64,000 nucleotides of DNA from Pseudoalteromonas shioyasakiensis. Lineage in GTDB: Bacteria; Pseudomonadota; Gammaproteobacteria; Enterobacterales; Alteromonadaceae. The notes under the pieces are model-generated. The model ran no database searches. It saw only the letters and a program-made list of their open reading frames with translations, and was not told the DNA's origin. Location of the stretch: positions 124,001 through 188,000 of the forward strand of contig NZ_LRUE01000024.1 in the NCBI RefSeq assembly GCF_001550135.1. Reading direction: 5' to 3'. This document shows positions 1 to 12,315 of the stretch, piece after piece (within the stretch, counting starts at the first letter, position 1; each line of letters starts with the position of its first letter). The translations under genes and the position numbers were made by a program.

Positions 1-120
1 TGACTCCATTTCATTATAGCTAACAGCTAAATCCGCATACTCTAATTTTACTGGTTTGTCTGAGGTTGATGCGCAACCAAAGACAAACAAACTGCCAGCT
101 AGTATTAAAGAGTTTTTCAT
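1..120 (-). CDS. Lipoprotein, N-terminal 40 residues (partial)
   Basis: The reverse strand reads from an ATG at 120 to the window edge without a stop. The product begins with two residues after Met-Lys-Asn, a hydrophobic stretch and a lipobox (F-V-F-G-C, Cys near residue 17), followed by a Ser/Thr-rich linker, so it is a lipoprotein exported by Sec and lipidated. The remainder lies outside the window and the family cannot be named. It is transcribed in the same direction as barA and begins 37 bases beyond the barA stop, so it may share a transcript with it. Confidence 0.7.
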   Translation of the reverse strand, partial: MKNSLILAGSLFVFGCASTSDKPVKLEYADLAVSYNEMES

Positions 121-156
121 TAATATATTCCTTTATATAATTTATTGGGTGTTCTT

Positions 157-2925
157 TTATCTTTGTTGCTCAACCATACCTGCATCACTTAACAAATTAT
201 TCAGCTCATCAACAAGCTCAAATAGTTCAGGCTCAATGTAATTTAAATCGCAATCGCCTTTTAAAGCTGTCTCGAGTGTTTCGGCAAGTGATTTTAGTTT
301 TGGTACGCCTGTGTAACAACATGCTCCATGGAACTTGTGCACTATGCTAAGTACATGTTCACAATCTTCTTTTTCTATAGCTTCATTGAGTAGGCGCAAG
401 GTTTCAGGCACGCTGAGTAATAGCATGTTGAGCATTTCTAGTGCTAGTTCTTCTTTACCGCCTGCGCGTTGAAGTGCCAGTTGCCAATCGAGGCGGGCAC
501 TTTCAAATGGAGGTTCTGAGTCAACTGCGGCAGTTTTGCTACGTTCACGATTAATTGGCGATTGCGGGCTATGATCGCTAATTATTTGTTTTAGCATGTC
601 CTCATCAATAGGCTTAGTTAAGTAACCTTTAAAGCCATCTTTAAGCAGTTGCTCTTTTTCACCTGCGAGGGCGTGAGCAGTCACTGCAATGATAGGGGTA
701 TCTTCATTGAGAGATGACTCGCGAATAAGTTTACATGCGGTAATACCATCCATAATTGGCATTTGGATGTCCATAAAGATCAAGTCATATTTATGGCTTT
801 TACTTAAACTGTAAGCTTGTGAGCCATTATGTGCGGTATCAATTAGCTCAATTTGTTCTTCAAGCAAGGTGCAAATCAGTTTTAGGTTGGCATCGTTATC
901 GTCAACAACCAGTACTTTAAGTGGTAATAATTTTTCATCACCTTGCTCAATGTTATGCACCGGGTGGTCAAGACGGTAAGGCGCAGCAAGTACCTCACAT
1001 AATTTACGGTGGTTAAGCGGTTTACTTAAGCAAGCATCTGCACCGCTACCGACAAAGGCTTCACGCATATTATGCGAAACCGTATTAAGCATTATGTATA
1101 AATAATCAGTGACAGGGCGGACTGCTTTTACATAACTCTTAAGTTGCTGCATATCGTCAATAGTAGCGGTATGGCCAATAATACAAATATCGTAGCTGAA
1201 GTCTTTGTTGATCTCATTTAAGAAGCTTTCTTCATCCATGCAGGCGGTAACGCGAGTTTGCCATTCATGTAGTAGCGATAACGTTGCTTGATGGGTATGC
1301 TCATGAGGCTCAAGATACAAAATACGTTTATTGATCAGTGATTGAGTCGGTAAGTCACTGGTAATTGAGTTACTTGGCGTTCTGAATACGGCATTGAACG
1401 TAAAGCAGGTACCATTACCAGGTGCTGAGTTTAGGGTAATGCGGCCATTCATCGCTTCAACAATATGTTTAGTGATGATTAAGCCAAGACCTGTGCCACC
1501 AAATTTACGGGTGATACTAGAGTCTGCTTGGCCAAATGGTGTAAACAACGCATCTTGTTTATCCATTGGGATGCCCACACCGGTGTCGGTGACAGACACC
1601 AAAATCGAGGCGCGCTCTTCATCCAGTAAACGGTAGCCAACATCAACCTTGATTGAGCCTTTTTCAGTAAATTTAATGGCATTGCTTAACAGGTTTATCA
1701 AAATTTGTTTAAAGCGGGTCGGGTCGCCAGTTAGATTGTCTGGTACTTGTGGATGGATAAATATTGAAAGCTCAAGTTGCTTTTCGTGAGCACTCGGTGC
1801 CAACAAGGTCATAACTTCATTAATATTGTCACGGAGCTGGAATTGCATTGACTCAAGTTCCATGGCACCGGCTTCTAATTTCGAAAAGTCTAAAATATCA
1901 CTGATAATTGTAAGTAAGCTATTGGCCGACAGTTCAATGGTATCTAGATAATCTTTTTGATGCTTATTGAGCGGGGTTTTATAAAGCTGGCGCGTAAAAC
2001 CTATTACACCGTTTAAAGGTGTACGTAATTCGTGACTCATTTTAGCTAAAAAGTCTGATTTTACTCGGTTCGCATCTTGTGCATCTTTTTTAGCAATACT
2101 TAACTGAATATTTTGGGTTTCGTATTGTTCGAGTGTTTCGCGGTAATCAGAGGTTGCTTGGTCAATGTGCTTTTGCATCTCATCACGTTGCACAACCATA
2201 GTTTCTGAAATGGTATTTAAACCTGTGCGTAATAGCTCAAATTCGCCAAACATTTTTTGATCGAGCCCAGTGTCGACTTTACCTTCAATGAGTTTGTCGG
2301 TAGCTAGTACTAACTTATTAAGAGGCTGAATAAACATGCGGGTTAATCTGAACGCTAATACGGTGGCAAGTATGAGCGCGAGTAAAATTACCACGCCACT
2401 GACTAATAATGCCCGTTGCTGGCCAATAATGGCTTGTTGTTTGTTAAGCATGATCACCACAGTGCCCAGCGATGCTTGGTAGCTGTGATGATTCCAAATC
2501 ATGTCTTGGCGGCTATGATTAATTATGGCAGTAGAGAATGTTAGATAGTGCTCAGAATTTTGTACTTGAATGCCATCCATGCTGTTTGCATTGCTGCTAA
2601 CAATTTCTTTGAATTCACTTTGGTATTTACTAAAAATCACTAACTCATTGTTTTCATCAAAAATAGCAATTGATTGGATAGCAGGGGAGTGTTTGTTATG
2701 TGTATGACTAACTAAGCGAGTTAATAAGGCTTTATCACGCTTTATTAATGGTTGCTCAACAGCAATGGCGAGGGGCTCAATAATAGTCACGCCCTGTTGA
2801 TATAAAATTTCATCGAGCTCAATGTAACGATTTATTGTAAAATAACCGCCCAGCAACAAGCCTATGATCACAGTCGGTATAAGTGTAAGGGTTAAGACTG
2901 AGTCACGTAAGCCAAATTTAGTCAT
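157..2925 (-). CDS. barA: Hybrid sensor histidine kinase BarA
   Basis: About 922 aa, the size of BarA. An ATG six codons upstream (2943) is also possible; 2925 is preferred because the sequence M-T-K-F-G-L-R matches the family start. Two membrane segments (about 10-30 and 172-195) enclose a periplasmic sensor part, followed by HAMP, a HisKA motif (S-H-E-L-R-T-P, phospho-His near 298), HATPase N and G boxes (GTGLGL), a first receiver-like domain without the usual acidic pocket, a true receiver (V-D-D; phospho-Asp in FMDIQMP near 719), and a C-terminal HPt with K-F-H-G near 866. BarA phosphorylates the regulator UvrY/GacA, which drives Csr small RNAs. The degenerate first receiver is also typical of the family. 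Divergent from rlmD. Confidence 0.93.
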   Translation of the reverse strand: MTKFGLRDSVLTLTLIPTVIIGLLLGGYFTINRYIELDEILYQQGVTIIEPLAIAVEQPLIKRDKALLTRLVSHTHNKHSPAIQSIAIFDENNELVIFSKYQSEFKEIVSSNANSMDGIQVQNSEHYLTFSTAIINHSRQDMIWNHHSYQASLGTVVIMLNKQQAIIGQQRALLVSGVVILLALILATVLAFRLTRMFIQPLNKLVLATDKLIEGKVDTGLDQKMFGEFELLRTGLNTISETMVVQRDEMQKHIDQATSDYRETLEQYETQNIQLSIAKKDAQDANRVKSDFLAKMSHELRTPLNGVIGFTRQLYKTPLNKHQKDYLDTIELSANSLLTIISDILDFSKLEAGAMELESMQFQLRDNINEVMTLLAPSAHEKQLELSIFIHPQVPDNLTGDPTRFKQILINLLSNAIKFTEKGSIKVDVGYRLLDEERASILVSVTDTGVGIPMDKQDALFTPFGQADSSITRKFGGTGLGLIITKHIVEAMNGRITLNSAPGNGTCFTFNAVFRTPSNSITSDLPTQSLINKRILYLEPHEHTHQATLSLLHEWQTRVTACMDEESFLNEINKDFSYDICIIGHTATIDDMQQLKSYVKAVRPVTDYLYIMLNTVSHNMREAFVGSGADACLSKPLNHRKLCEVLAAPYRLDHPVHNIEQGDEKLLPLKVLVVDDNDANLKLICTLLEEQIELIDTAHNGSQAYSLSKSHKYDLIFMDIQMPIMDGITACKLIRESSLNEDTPIIAVTAHALAGEKEQLLKDGFKGYLTKPIDEDMLKQIISDHSPQSPINRERSKTAAVDSEPPFESARLDWQLALQRAGGKEELALEMLNMLLLSVPETLRLLNEAIEKEDCEHVLSIVHKFHGACCYTGVPKLKSLAETLETALKGDCDLNYIEPELFELVDELNNLLSDAGMVEQQR

Positions 2926-3005
2926 AAAGAATGTTGTTATCATTATTATCGTTGTTTAAGAGTATATACTTACTCCCGCTTTATCAATAATTAAGGTGTT
3001 GCCCG

Positions 3006-4331
3006 ATGGCACAGATTTTCAAAGCCAAAAAGAAATCCGTTTCGCAAAAAATGCTAACCCTCAATGTCACTGCTATGGATCACCAAGGGCGGGGCGTTGC
3101 TAAGCAGGGAAATAAAGTCTGTTTTGTTAATGGTGCTTTGCCGGGTGAAGAAGTAAAAGCGTTATTGATTGAAGATAAGGCACGTTTTGCCAGTGCTGAT
3201 TGTAAAAAAGTACTATCAGCCTCAGCGCATAGGGTTACTCCTTTTTGTCAGCATTATCAGGTTTGTGGTGGTTGTCAGCTACAGCATCTTAATGCAGAGC
3301 AACAATTGGTTGAGAAGCAAGCTGCGGTTAGCCAGCTGTTTAGCAAGTTTGCTAAAGCTGATGACTTAAATTGGCAAGCACCTCTGCTTAGTGAAGAGCA
3401 CCATTATCGTCGCTCTGCGCGTATTGCTGTAATGCATGACAAAGCCGCAAAGAAAATGCGTGTAGGGTATCGAGCTCAAGGCTCTAAACAATTGGTGAGT
3501 ATTGAAAGCTGTGATGTGCTGAGCGGCACATTTAAAGACGTTTTTTCAGTTTTTGATGTTCTTATCAACAGCCATTCAGGTCTTAGTAGTATTAGTCACT
3601 TACAATTATGTGAAGCTGATAATGCGGCCTTTGTGGTTATTAGGCATACCAAAGCTATTAATGCAGAGTTAAAAGCCATAGTCGTAGCGGCGTGTGATGA
3701 ATATAGCTGGCGTGTTGTGTGGCAATCACAAAGTGGTGAAATTGATCACAGTGACCATCCAATGCCGTACTACCAGATACCAGCTTATGATTTACGCTTT
3801 GAGTTTGGCCTTGAAAACTTTATTCAAGTTAACCCACAAGTTAACCAAGCTATGCTACATCAAGCAAAACAGTGGCTTGATTTACAAGGTCATGAGCAGG
3901 TATTGGATTTGTTTTGTGGTATTGGTAACTTTTCATTATTGATTGCAAAGTATGCTAAATATGTTATTGGTGTTGAAGGGGTCGATTCTGCGGTTGCATT
4001 AGCAAAACAAAATGCGCAAACTAACTCATTGTCGAATACCGATTTTTATTGTTTTGATTTAACAAAATCAATGCAATCAGCTGCTTGGTTTAGTGCCGAA
4101 CTTGACGTGTTAGTTCTTGATCCATCACGTACTGGCGCAATGGCTATTTTAGAGCAGTTACCACTTACTCAGTTTAAAACGATTTTATACGTCTCTTGTG
4201 ATCCTGTTACTTTAGCCCGTGACAGTGCAATTATTTTACAAGCAGGCTTTAGCATTGAAAAAATTGGGCTTATGAATATGTTCCCGCATACCGGGCATAT
4301 TGAAACGATGGCGTTATTTCACAGGAGGTAA
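3006..4331 (+). CDS. rlmD: 23S rRNA (uracil-1939-C5)-methyltransferase RlmD
   Basis: 441 aa, normal length. The order is an N-terminal TRAM RNA-binding domain, an iron-sulfur cluster motif C-x5-C-G-G-C around residues 80-95, then a SAM-dependent methyltransferase domain with LDLFCGIGNF (SAM loop), LDPSRTG and the catalytic cysteine in YVSCDP. It transfers a methyl group to U1939 of 23S rRNA in the cytoplasm. Its stop codon lies inside the ribosome binding site of relA, so the two are probably cotranscribed and translationally coupled, an arrangement also known in enterobacteria. Confidence 0.95.
   Translation: MAQIFKAKKKSVSQKMLTLNVTAMDHQGRGVAKQGNKVCFVNGALPGEEVKALLIEDKARFASADCKKVLSASAHRVTPFCQHYQVCGGCQLQHLNAEQQLVEKQAAVSQLFSKFAKADDLNWQAPLLSEEHHYRRSARIAVMHDKAAKKMRVGYRAQGSKQLVSIESCDVLSGTFKDVFSVFDVLINSHSGLSSISHLQLCEADNAAFVVIRHTKAINAELKAIVVAACDEYSWRVVWQSQSGEIDHSDHPMPYYQIPAYDLRFEFGLENFIQVNPQVNQAMLHQAKQWLDLQGHEQVLDLFCGIGNFSLLIAKYAKYVIGVEGVDSAVALAKQNAQTNSLSNTDFYCFDLTKSMQSAAWFSAELDVLVLDPSRTGAMAILEQLPLTQFKTILYVSCDPVTLARDSAIILQAGFSIEKIGLMNMFPHTGHIETMALFHRR
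4323..4329 (+). promoter_or_regulatory. relA ribosome binding site overlapping rlmD stop
   Basis: A full Shine-Dalgarno AGGAGGT ends on the first base of the rlmD TAA (4329-4331) and is spaced 9 bases from the relA ATG at 4339. It decides the relA start and implies translational coupling. Confidence 0.85.
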
Positions 4332-4338
4332 AGCGCAC

Positions 4339-6498
4339 ATGGTAGCCACTAGACAGTCACATCAGCTAACTAAGCCGAGTGATTTTGCCAGCCGTATCGA
4401 GCTGTTAGCGCTAACAGAAGACAAACATACCTTATTAGAGCAGGCTCACCAACTGTGCCTGCATTGCGATGATGCAAAACGTGAAAACACAGCCATTGAA
4501 ATGGTGGAGATTTTAGCTGAGCTAAATTTAGATGCAGACTCTCTTGCCACTGCTTTTTTAACGCCTTATTTTTTAGCCGAAAAAATTTCAATTGAGACAG
4601 TCACCGAAAAGCTAGGTAATCACGTTGCGTTATTACTAACAGGCGTAAGCCAAATGGCTACCATCAGTACCTTAGCCCACCAAGGTAAAGGCACTGTACA
4701 AATTGATAATATCCGCCGCATGTTACTAGCTATGGTTGAAGATGTGCGCGCTGTAGTGATTAAACTTGCAGAGCAAGTGTGCCACCTGCGTGATGTTAAA
4801 GATGCCAGTGAAGAAGAGCGCGTTATCGCCGCTAAAGAAACACGCGACATTTTTGCGCCCCTTGCGAATCGTTTAGGGATTGGTCAGCTTAAATGGGAAC
4901 TTGAAGATCTTTCGTTCCGTTATTTGCACCCAGATACCTATAAAAATATCGCCAAACAGCTGGATGATAAGCGCCTTGCCCGAGAAGCTTATATGGAGAA
5001 CATGGTTGCTTTAGTCAAAACACGCTTGACTGAAGCAGGTATTGAAGGTGAGGTGTATGGCCGCCCTAAGCATATCTACAGCATCTACAAAAAAATGGCA
5101 CAGAAGAACTACGAGTTCGACCAGCTTTTTGATATTCGCGCTATGCGCATTGTGGTAGAGCGTCTGCAAGATTGTTACGCGGCATTAGGTATCGTGCATA
5201 CTAACTGGCGCCATTTAAATAAAGAGTTTGATGATTACATCGCAACACCTAAGCAAAACGGTTATCAGTCAATTCATACCGTGGTATTTGGCCCAGAAGG
5301 TAAAACCGTTGAAATTCAAATTCGTACGAGCGAAATGCACCAAGATGCTGAGCTAGGTGTTGCTGCGCACTGGATGTACAAAGAAGGTGCATTGCCAGGA
5401 CGTGGTTCAGGCTACGAGCAAAAAATTAGCTGGTTACGTAAGTTACTGCAATGGCAAGAAGAAGTTGTTGATGGCAGTGACCTAGCGGAAGAGCTTAAAA
5501 ACCAAGTAGTAGAAGACCGTGTTTATGTGTTTACGCCAAAAGGGGATATTTTCGATTTGCCGCTGGGTGCAACACCACTTGATTTTGCTTATTACATTCA
5601 CTCAAATGTAGGGCATCGTTGTATTGGCGCAAAAGTGTTTGGCAAAATTGTGCCATTTACTCACCAATTAAGCACCGGCGATCAGGTTGAAATTTTAACT
5701 CAAAAGCAACCTAACCCAAGCCGTGATTGGTTAAACCCATCGCTAGGTTATATTAAGTCTTCACGAGCACGCTCTAAAATCCATCATTGGTTTAAGCAGC
5801 TTGATCGCGATAAAAACTTAAGTGCCGGTAAAGAAATACTTGAGACCGAGCTGCAAAAACTAGATTTAACAACCAAAGATCTAGCGCCAGCAATCGAGCG
5901 CTTTAACCTTAAAGGCCTTGACGACCTTATGGTTGCGGTAGGTGCTGGAGATGTTCGCTTAAACCAGTTATTAAACTTCATTAGTGACCGTGAGCATGAC
6001 GAACCACAAATTAAGTTTAAAAAGCCAAAAAGTGTCACCGGCGATAAGAACGGTATTGTTGTTGATGGGGTAGGTAGCTTAATGAGCCATGTTGCTAAAT
6101 GCTGCCGACCTGTGCCGGGCGATGAAATTATTGGCTACATTACGCAAGGCCGAGGGATTGCAGTTCACCGTGAAGATTGCGATTCGTTTGAGAAACTTCG
6201 CGAGAAGCATCCTGAGCGGGTGATATCAGTAAGTTGGTCAGACGATGTCAATGGCTCTTACTCATTAACGATTAAAGTTGAAGCGACCGATCGCTCAGGC
6301 CTTATTCGAGATATCAGCTCAGTGCTTGCAAACGAAAAAGTGAATGTGCTGAACATGAACGTCAACACGGTTGAAGATAAGCAGCTTGCGCTGTTTTCAA
6401 TGCAGGTTGAAGTACATGACTTATCAAGCACCAACCGCTTATTGTCTAAGTTACACCAAATAGAAGGTGTACATGATGCAAAGCGTGGTCATTCGTAA
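4339..6498 (+). CDS. relA: (p)ppGpp synthetase RelA
   Basis: 719 aa from the ATG at 4339, chosen because AGGAGGT at 4323-4329 sits 9 bases upstream and the product then begins M-V-A like other RelA proteins. The longer reading frame from 4300 overlaps rlmD and lacks a better site. Domains are a degenerate HD hydrolase region (no His-Asp pair near 105-115, hence synthetase only), a synthetase domain with YGRPKHIYSIYKK and NGYQSIHT, TGS (VYVFTPKGDIFDLP), a zinc-finger-like CC segment, and a C-terminal ACT domain. RelA senses uncharged tRNA on the ribosome and makes the stringent alarmone. Its TAA overlaps the mazG start by one base. Confidence 0.96.
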   Translation: MVATRQSHQLTKPSDFASRIELLALTEDKHTLLEQAHQLCLHCDDAKRENTAIEMVEILAELNLDADSLATAFLTPYFLAEKISIETVTEKLGNHVALLLTGVSQMATISTLAHQGKGTVQIDNIRRMLLAMVEDVRAVVIKLAEQVCHLRDVKDASEEERVIAAKETRDIFAPLANRLGIGQLKWELEDLSFRYLHPDTYKNIAKQLDDKRLAREAYMENMVALVKTRLTEAGIEGEVYGRPKHIYSIYKKMAQKNYEFDQLFDIRAMRIVVERLQDCYAALGIVHTNWRHLNKEFDDYIATPKQNGYQSIHTVVFGPEGKTVEIQIRTSEMHQDAELGVAAHWMYKEGALPGRGSGYEQKISWLRKLLQWQEEVVDGSDLAEELKNQVVEDRVYVFTPKGDIFDLPLGATPLDFAYYIHSNVGHRCIGAKVFGKIVPFTHQLSTGDQVEILTQKQPNPSRDWLNPSLGYIKSSRARSKIHHWFKQLDRDKNLSAGKEILETELQKLDLTTKDLAPAIERFNLKGLDDLMVAVGAGDVRLNQLLNFISDREHDEPQIKFKKPKSVTGDKNGIVVDGVGSLMSHVAKCCRPVPGDEIIGYITQGRGIAVHREDCDSFEKLREKHPERVISVSWSDDVNGSYSLTIKVEATDRSGLIRDISSVLANEKVNVLNMNVNTVEDKQLALFSMQVEVHDLSSTNRLLSKLHQIEGVHDAKRGHS

Positions 6499-7298
6499 TG
6501 TGTGATAAACAGGCAATTGAGCAGTCGCTTGCTATTATGGCCAAACTACGGGACCCAGAATCTGGGTGCCCGTGGGATTTAAAACAAGACTTTAAGTCAA
6601 TAGTGCCGCATACACTTGAAGAAGCTTACGAAGTAGCAGATTGCATTGAAAAAGGTGAGCTTACTGAGCTTAAAAGTGAGCTTGGCGATTTACTGTTTCA
6701 AGTCATCTTTTATGCTCAACTTGCCAAAGAGCAAGGATTATTTGATTTTACCGATGTGGCTAATACGCTTAATGATAAGTTAGTTCGTCGTCATCCCCAT
6801 GTCTTTGCAGAACAAAGTGAGCTGACTGACGCTGAGCTTTCTGAGCAGTGGCAGGCTATTAAAGCACAAGAGCGAGCAGAAAAAGCAGCTTCACCACAAA
6901 TGAGCCTGTGGCAAGACATTCCTGATGCTATGCCGGGGTTATCAAAAGCGAAGAAGATTCAACAGCGTGTAGCAAGCTTAGGGTTTGATTGGCCAAGTTA
7001 TCATGGTGCGCTCGATAAAGTTGCTGAAGAAGTAGACGAAGTAAAAGAAGCGCTGGCTCACGACCCTTATTCAGAGCACAGTGCAGAAGAGCTTGGTGAT
7101 TTACTGTTTGCAACAGTGAATGTTGCCCGTCATATTAAGCGCGATCCTGAGCAATTATTACGAAGTGCCAATGCTAAGTTCGCGTCACGCTTTGAAAAAG
7201 TGGCTGCTTACTTAGATGAACGTGGCCAGAGTTTAGAAACGGCTAGCCTTGAAGAAATGGACAACGCATGGGAAGCCATAAAAAAACAAGCCAGGTAA
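6498..7298 (+). CDS. mazG: Nucleoside triphosphate pyrophosphohydrolase MazG
   Basis: 266 aa. Two tandem MazG all-alpha NTP-PPase domains are visible: the first with EEAYEVADCIE and ELGDLLFQV (about residues 35-75), the second with EEVDEVKEAL and EELGDLLFA (about 175-205); the E-E-x-x-E and E-x-x-D residues bind magnesium. MazG hydrolyses NTPs to NMP and pyrophosphate and can lower ppGpp pools, in keeping with its place immediately after relA (TAATG overlap of one base). A hairpin and T-run follow the gene. Confidence 0.94.
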   Translation: MCDKQAIEQSLAIMAKLRDPESGCPWDLKQDFKSIVPHTLEEAYEVADCIEKGELTELKSELGDLLFQVIFYAQLAKEQGLFDFTDVANTLNDKLVRRHPHVFAEQSELTDAELSEQWQAIKAQERAEKAASPQMSLWQDIPDAMPGLSKAKKIQQRVASLGFDWPSYHGALDKVAEEVDEVKEALAHDPYSEHSAEELGDLLFATVNVARHIKRDPEQLLRSANAKFASRFEKVAAYLDERGQSLETASLEEMDNAWEAIKKQAR

Positions 7299-7308
7299 GT
7301 GCATTGTA

Positions 7309-7346
7309 GAGCAGTTTGGGTACAGTGTAACCAAGCTCGTTTTTTG
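7309..7346 (+). terminator. Terminator after rlmD-relA-mazG
   Basis: GAGC plus TTGGGT pairs imperfectly with AACCAA plus GCTC around a short loop, directly followed by a run of six T (7340-7345). It lies 10 bases after the mazG stop. Confidence 0.6.
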
Positions 7347-7392
7347 TGCACTTATTTGCTAATTTTATCTGGATTGATAGCAGCCCCTTTGC

Positions 7393-7398
7393 TATAAT
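7393..7398 (+). promoter_or_regulatory. Candidate -10 box of the pyrG promoter
   Basis: A perfect TATAAT lies 58 bases upstream of the pyrG start. No -35 box at a good spacing is clear: a TTGATA at 7374-7379 is only 13 bases away. It is suggested only from position and the -10 match. Confidence 0.35.
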
Positions 7399-7440
7399 AT
7401 CGCCCCGTCTTGATTCTATATTATTCCTTTTAATTCCTGA

Positions 7441-9090
<1,650 letters not shown>

Positions 9091-9093
9091 TTT

Positions 9094-9130
9094 AAATAGG
9101 CCGTGCTTTATGCACGGCTTATTTGTTTTA
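9094..9130 (+). terminator. Hairpin between pyrG and eno
   Basis: A 13-bp stem (9094-9106 with 9112-9124, one G-T mismatch) with core GGCCGTGC and a 5-base loop, followed by TTTGTTTTA. It is probably a partial terminator that separates pyrG from eno. Confidence 0.6.
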
Positions 9131-9173
9131 ATAAGCCAATGGCATTAAGGATAATTAATAAAATTGGCACTAA

Positions 9174-10502
<1,329 letters not shown>

Positions 10503-10526
10503 TCTGGCTTAGCTCATCAAGACTTT

Positions 10527-10553
10527 AAAAAACCTCCTTCGGGAGGTTTTTTT
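10527..10553 (+). terminator. Terminator after eno
   Basis: AACCTCC, loop TTCG, GGAGGTT with flanking A and T runs: a compact tetraloop Rho-independent terminator. The A run also makes it usable for the converging mutH transcript, whose stop codon overlaps it. Confidence 0.9.
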
Positions 10554-11223
10554 ATAGCTGAAATTGTTGTTTTAGGATTTCGCCGGTGAAGCTGGTTTTA
10601 AGATAAAAGCCGCGAGGTAAAGTTTGTACTATCTGGCCATTCGGGCCAATTGCATCAGTCAGCGCTTTGCTATTGGCAGCTTTTGGCCTTATTTGCATTA
10701 CATCACCTAAATGACCCGAAATTTCATCTACGCGACCAAGGGCGATTAGCTCCATTTGTTCTTCCCAATCACGCTGTAAAAGGGCATCTTGCTCTGCGCT
10801 TGGTTGCCATAAAAAGCCACTGCCTATGGTACGGTGAAAAGGCAGTATCTCGCGTTCGCCTAAAATAGGTAACCACAAAACATGATTCAACTTTTTACGA
10901 ACCGTACTTTGCTGCCAAGTCATTCCGGTTACATTTAATAGTGGTGTTACCGAAACAAAGGTTGTTTCGAGAGGTTTCCCTTTAAATGAGATAGGTAAGG
11001 TTTTTAGCTCAATGCCTAACTCTTCAAAATCAGGTGTTGGTTTTGAACCCGCTGTTGCACCAAGTACATATTCGATAAGTTGCCCGGTCCAGCCTTTTTC
11101 ACGTAGTAAATCGTCAGGGGTTTTAAACTTACATTGCTCGGCTAGCTGCCCTAGGGTTAGGCCAGCAATAGCATCAACACGTTGCATTAATTCGTTTATA
11201 GAAGCGGGTTTTATTGGTCGCAT
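10552..11223 (-). CDS. mutH: DNA mismatch repair endonuclease MutH
   Basis: About 223 aa from the ATG at 11223, matching family length; the open frame runs upstream to 11370 but those residues do not resemble MutH. Motifs are LGxLAE near residue 20, GWTGQLIE, GSKPTPDFEELGIELKTLP (the D...E-x-K active site), and PRGFYLKT near the end. MutH nicks the unmethylated strand at hemimethylated GATC sites after MutS/MutL activation, so a Dam-methylating host is implied. The start is not supported by a strong ribosome binding site; ATG at 11259 is an alternative. Convergent with eno. Confidence 0.92.
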   Translation of the reverse strand: MRPIKPASINELMQRVDAIAGLTLGQLAEQCKFKTPDDLLREKGWTGQLIEYVLGATAGSKPTPDFEELGIELKTLPISFKGKPLETTFVSVTPLLNVTGMTWQQSTVRKKLNHVLWLPILGEREILPFHRTIGSGFLWQPSAEQDALLQRDWEEQMELIALGRVDEISGHLGDVMQIRPKAANSKALTDAIGPNGQIVQTLPRGFYLKTSFTGEILKQQFQL

Positions 11224-11450
11224 AAGGCGTTTATTTGATTGTCTAATTAACCGTATCATGATAGCAAATGCGTGCCTTAGTGGATATCTTTGTGTTTGGG
11301 TGTTTTTTGCGCACGTTAAGGGTGGGCTAAAAATAATCAGTTTTACTTTTCGATGTTTTAGTCTAACCAACTGATATTTAATTGTTTTACTGTTTTTTTA
11401 TGTTGTTTCTATTTCATTAATTAAACAGTTGTTTGTATAAATACAGATAT

Positions 11451-11654
11451 ATAAACATGTTTATCCACAGTTTCTGTGGAGAAAGTGGATGTTTCAACTG
11501 TGGATTGTGGATTTGTTTGCGATTTAGGCATGATTTATAAAAGTTATGCACAAGCTGTGGGTAAGGTGATAAAAATACGGTTGTAAATAGTTATTTTAAT
11601 CAAACAGCACATTTTTATAATAATTACTTCGTAACACCTTGATTAAACATGTTT
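11451..11654. promoter_or_regulatory. DnaA-box cluster, DARS2-like, between mutH and rppH
   Basis: Two perfect DnaA boxes (TTATCCACA at 11461-11469; TTATGCACA at 11544-11552) each face an inverted near-box one mismatch away from consensus (11475-11483 after a 5-base gap; 11556-11564 after a 3-base gap). Two weaker inverted copies lie at 11499-11507 and 11506-11514. The palindrome AAACATGTTT occurs at 11453-11462 and 11645-11654, flanking the cluster. As I recall, E. coli DARS2, which regenerates ATP-DnaA, lies in this same mutH-rppH gap. Position and box content support a DARS2-like role; function is inferred. Confidence 0.6.
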
Positions 11655-11763
11655 GTTAAAAAATAATTTTTCAATCTAATTTAGGCTTAGGTGTAAAGTG
11701 TTTGCTGTATCGCAGGTTATGTGGAACAATCAATAAAAATCGACTTACAAATGAGGCACTAAG

Positions 11764-12282
11764 GTGATTGATGCCGAAGGTTTTCGTGCCAATGTCGGAA
11801 TTGTAATTTGCAATAATCAGGGACAAGTATTTTGGGCTCGTCGCTATGGTCAGCACTCTTGGCAATTTCCCCAAGGTGGTGTTGATGACGGCGAAACAGC
11901 AGAGCAAACCATGTACAGAGAATTACACGAAGAAGTGGGCTTGCTTCCTGAAGACGTTGAGATCGTCGCAAGTTCTAAACATTGGTTACGCTATAAATTA
12001 CCCAAACGTTTAATTCGCAGAGACTCAAGTCCTGTGTGTATTGGGCAAAAACAAAAATGGTTTTTACTGAAACTTCGTTGTAAAGATGAAGATGTAGATT
12101 TACTTAAAACTCATCACCCCGAGTTTGATGATTGGCGATGGGTGAGTTATTGGTATCCGGTTAGGCAAGTTGTTTCGTTTAAGCGCGATGTATATCGTCG
12201 AGTAATGAAAGAGTTTGCTCCGTTTGCAATGCCGTTTAATAAACGAGAGCAACACAAAGATCATTGGCGACATAAACGATAA
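11764..12282 (+). CDS. rppH: RNA pyrophosphohydrolase RppH
   Basis: 172 aa. Nudix hydrolase with a complete Nudix box from [11 protein letters not shown] through REL-x-EE-x-G (residues about 38-60) and the RppH-typical LRYKLPKRL and [11 protein letters not shown] segments. It removes pyrophosphate from triphosphorylated RNA 5' ends and so starts RNase E decay. The start is GTG at 11764, with GAGG at 11753-11756 upstream, because the product then begins M-I-D like the family. It heads the rppH-ptsP run. Confidence 0.95.
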   Translation: MIDAEGFRANVGIVICNNQGQVFWARRYGQHSWQFPQGGVDDGETAEQTMYRELHEEVGLLPEDVEIVASSKHWLRYKLPKRLIRRDSSPVCIGQKQKWFLLKLRCKDEDVDLLKTHHPEFDDWRWVSYWYPVRQVVSFKRDVYRRVMKEFAPFAMPFNKREQHKDHWRHKR

Positions 12283-12315
12283 GGGCAACCTTATTTAAAT
12301 CAAAGGAGCAGCATC

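Noticed and set aside
11223-11370. Longer MutH reading frame from 11370
   Set aside because: The extra 49 residues are basic and unlike MutH, and the family length fits a start at 11223.
11461-11564. DnaA-box cluster as the chromosome origin oriC
   Set aside because: No dnaA, dnaN, gyrB, gidA or mioC genes are near and no clear AT-rich 13-mer array; the mutH-rppH context favours a DARS-type site.
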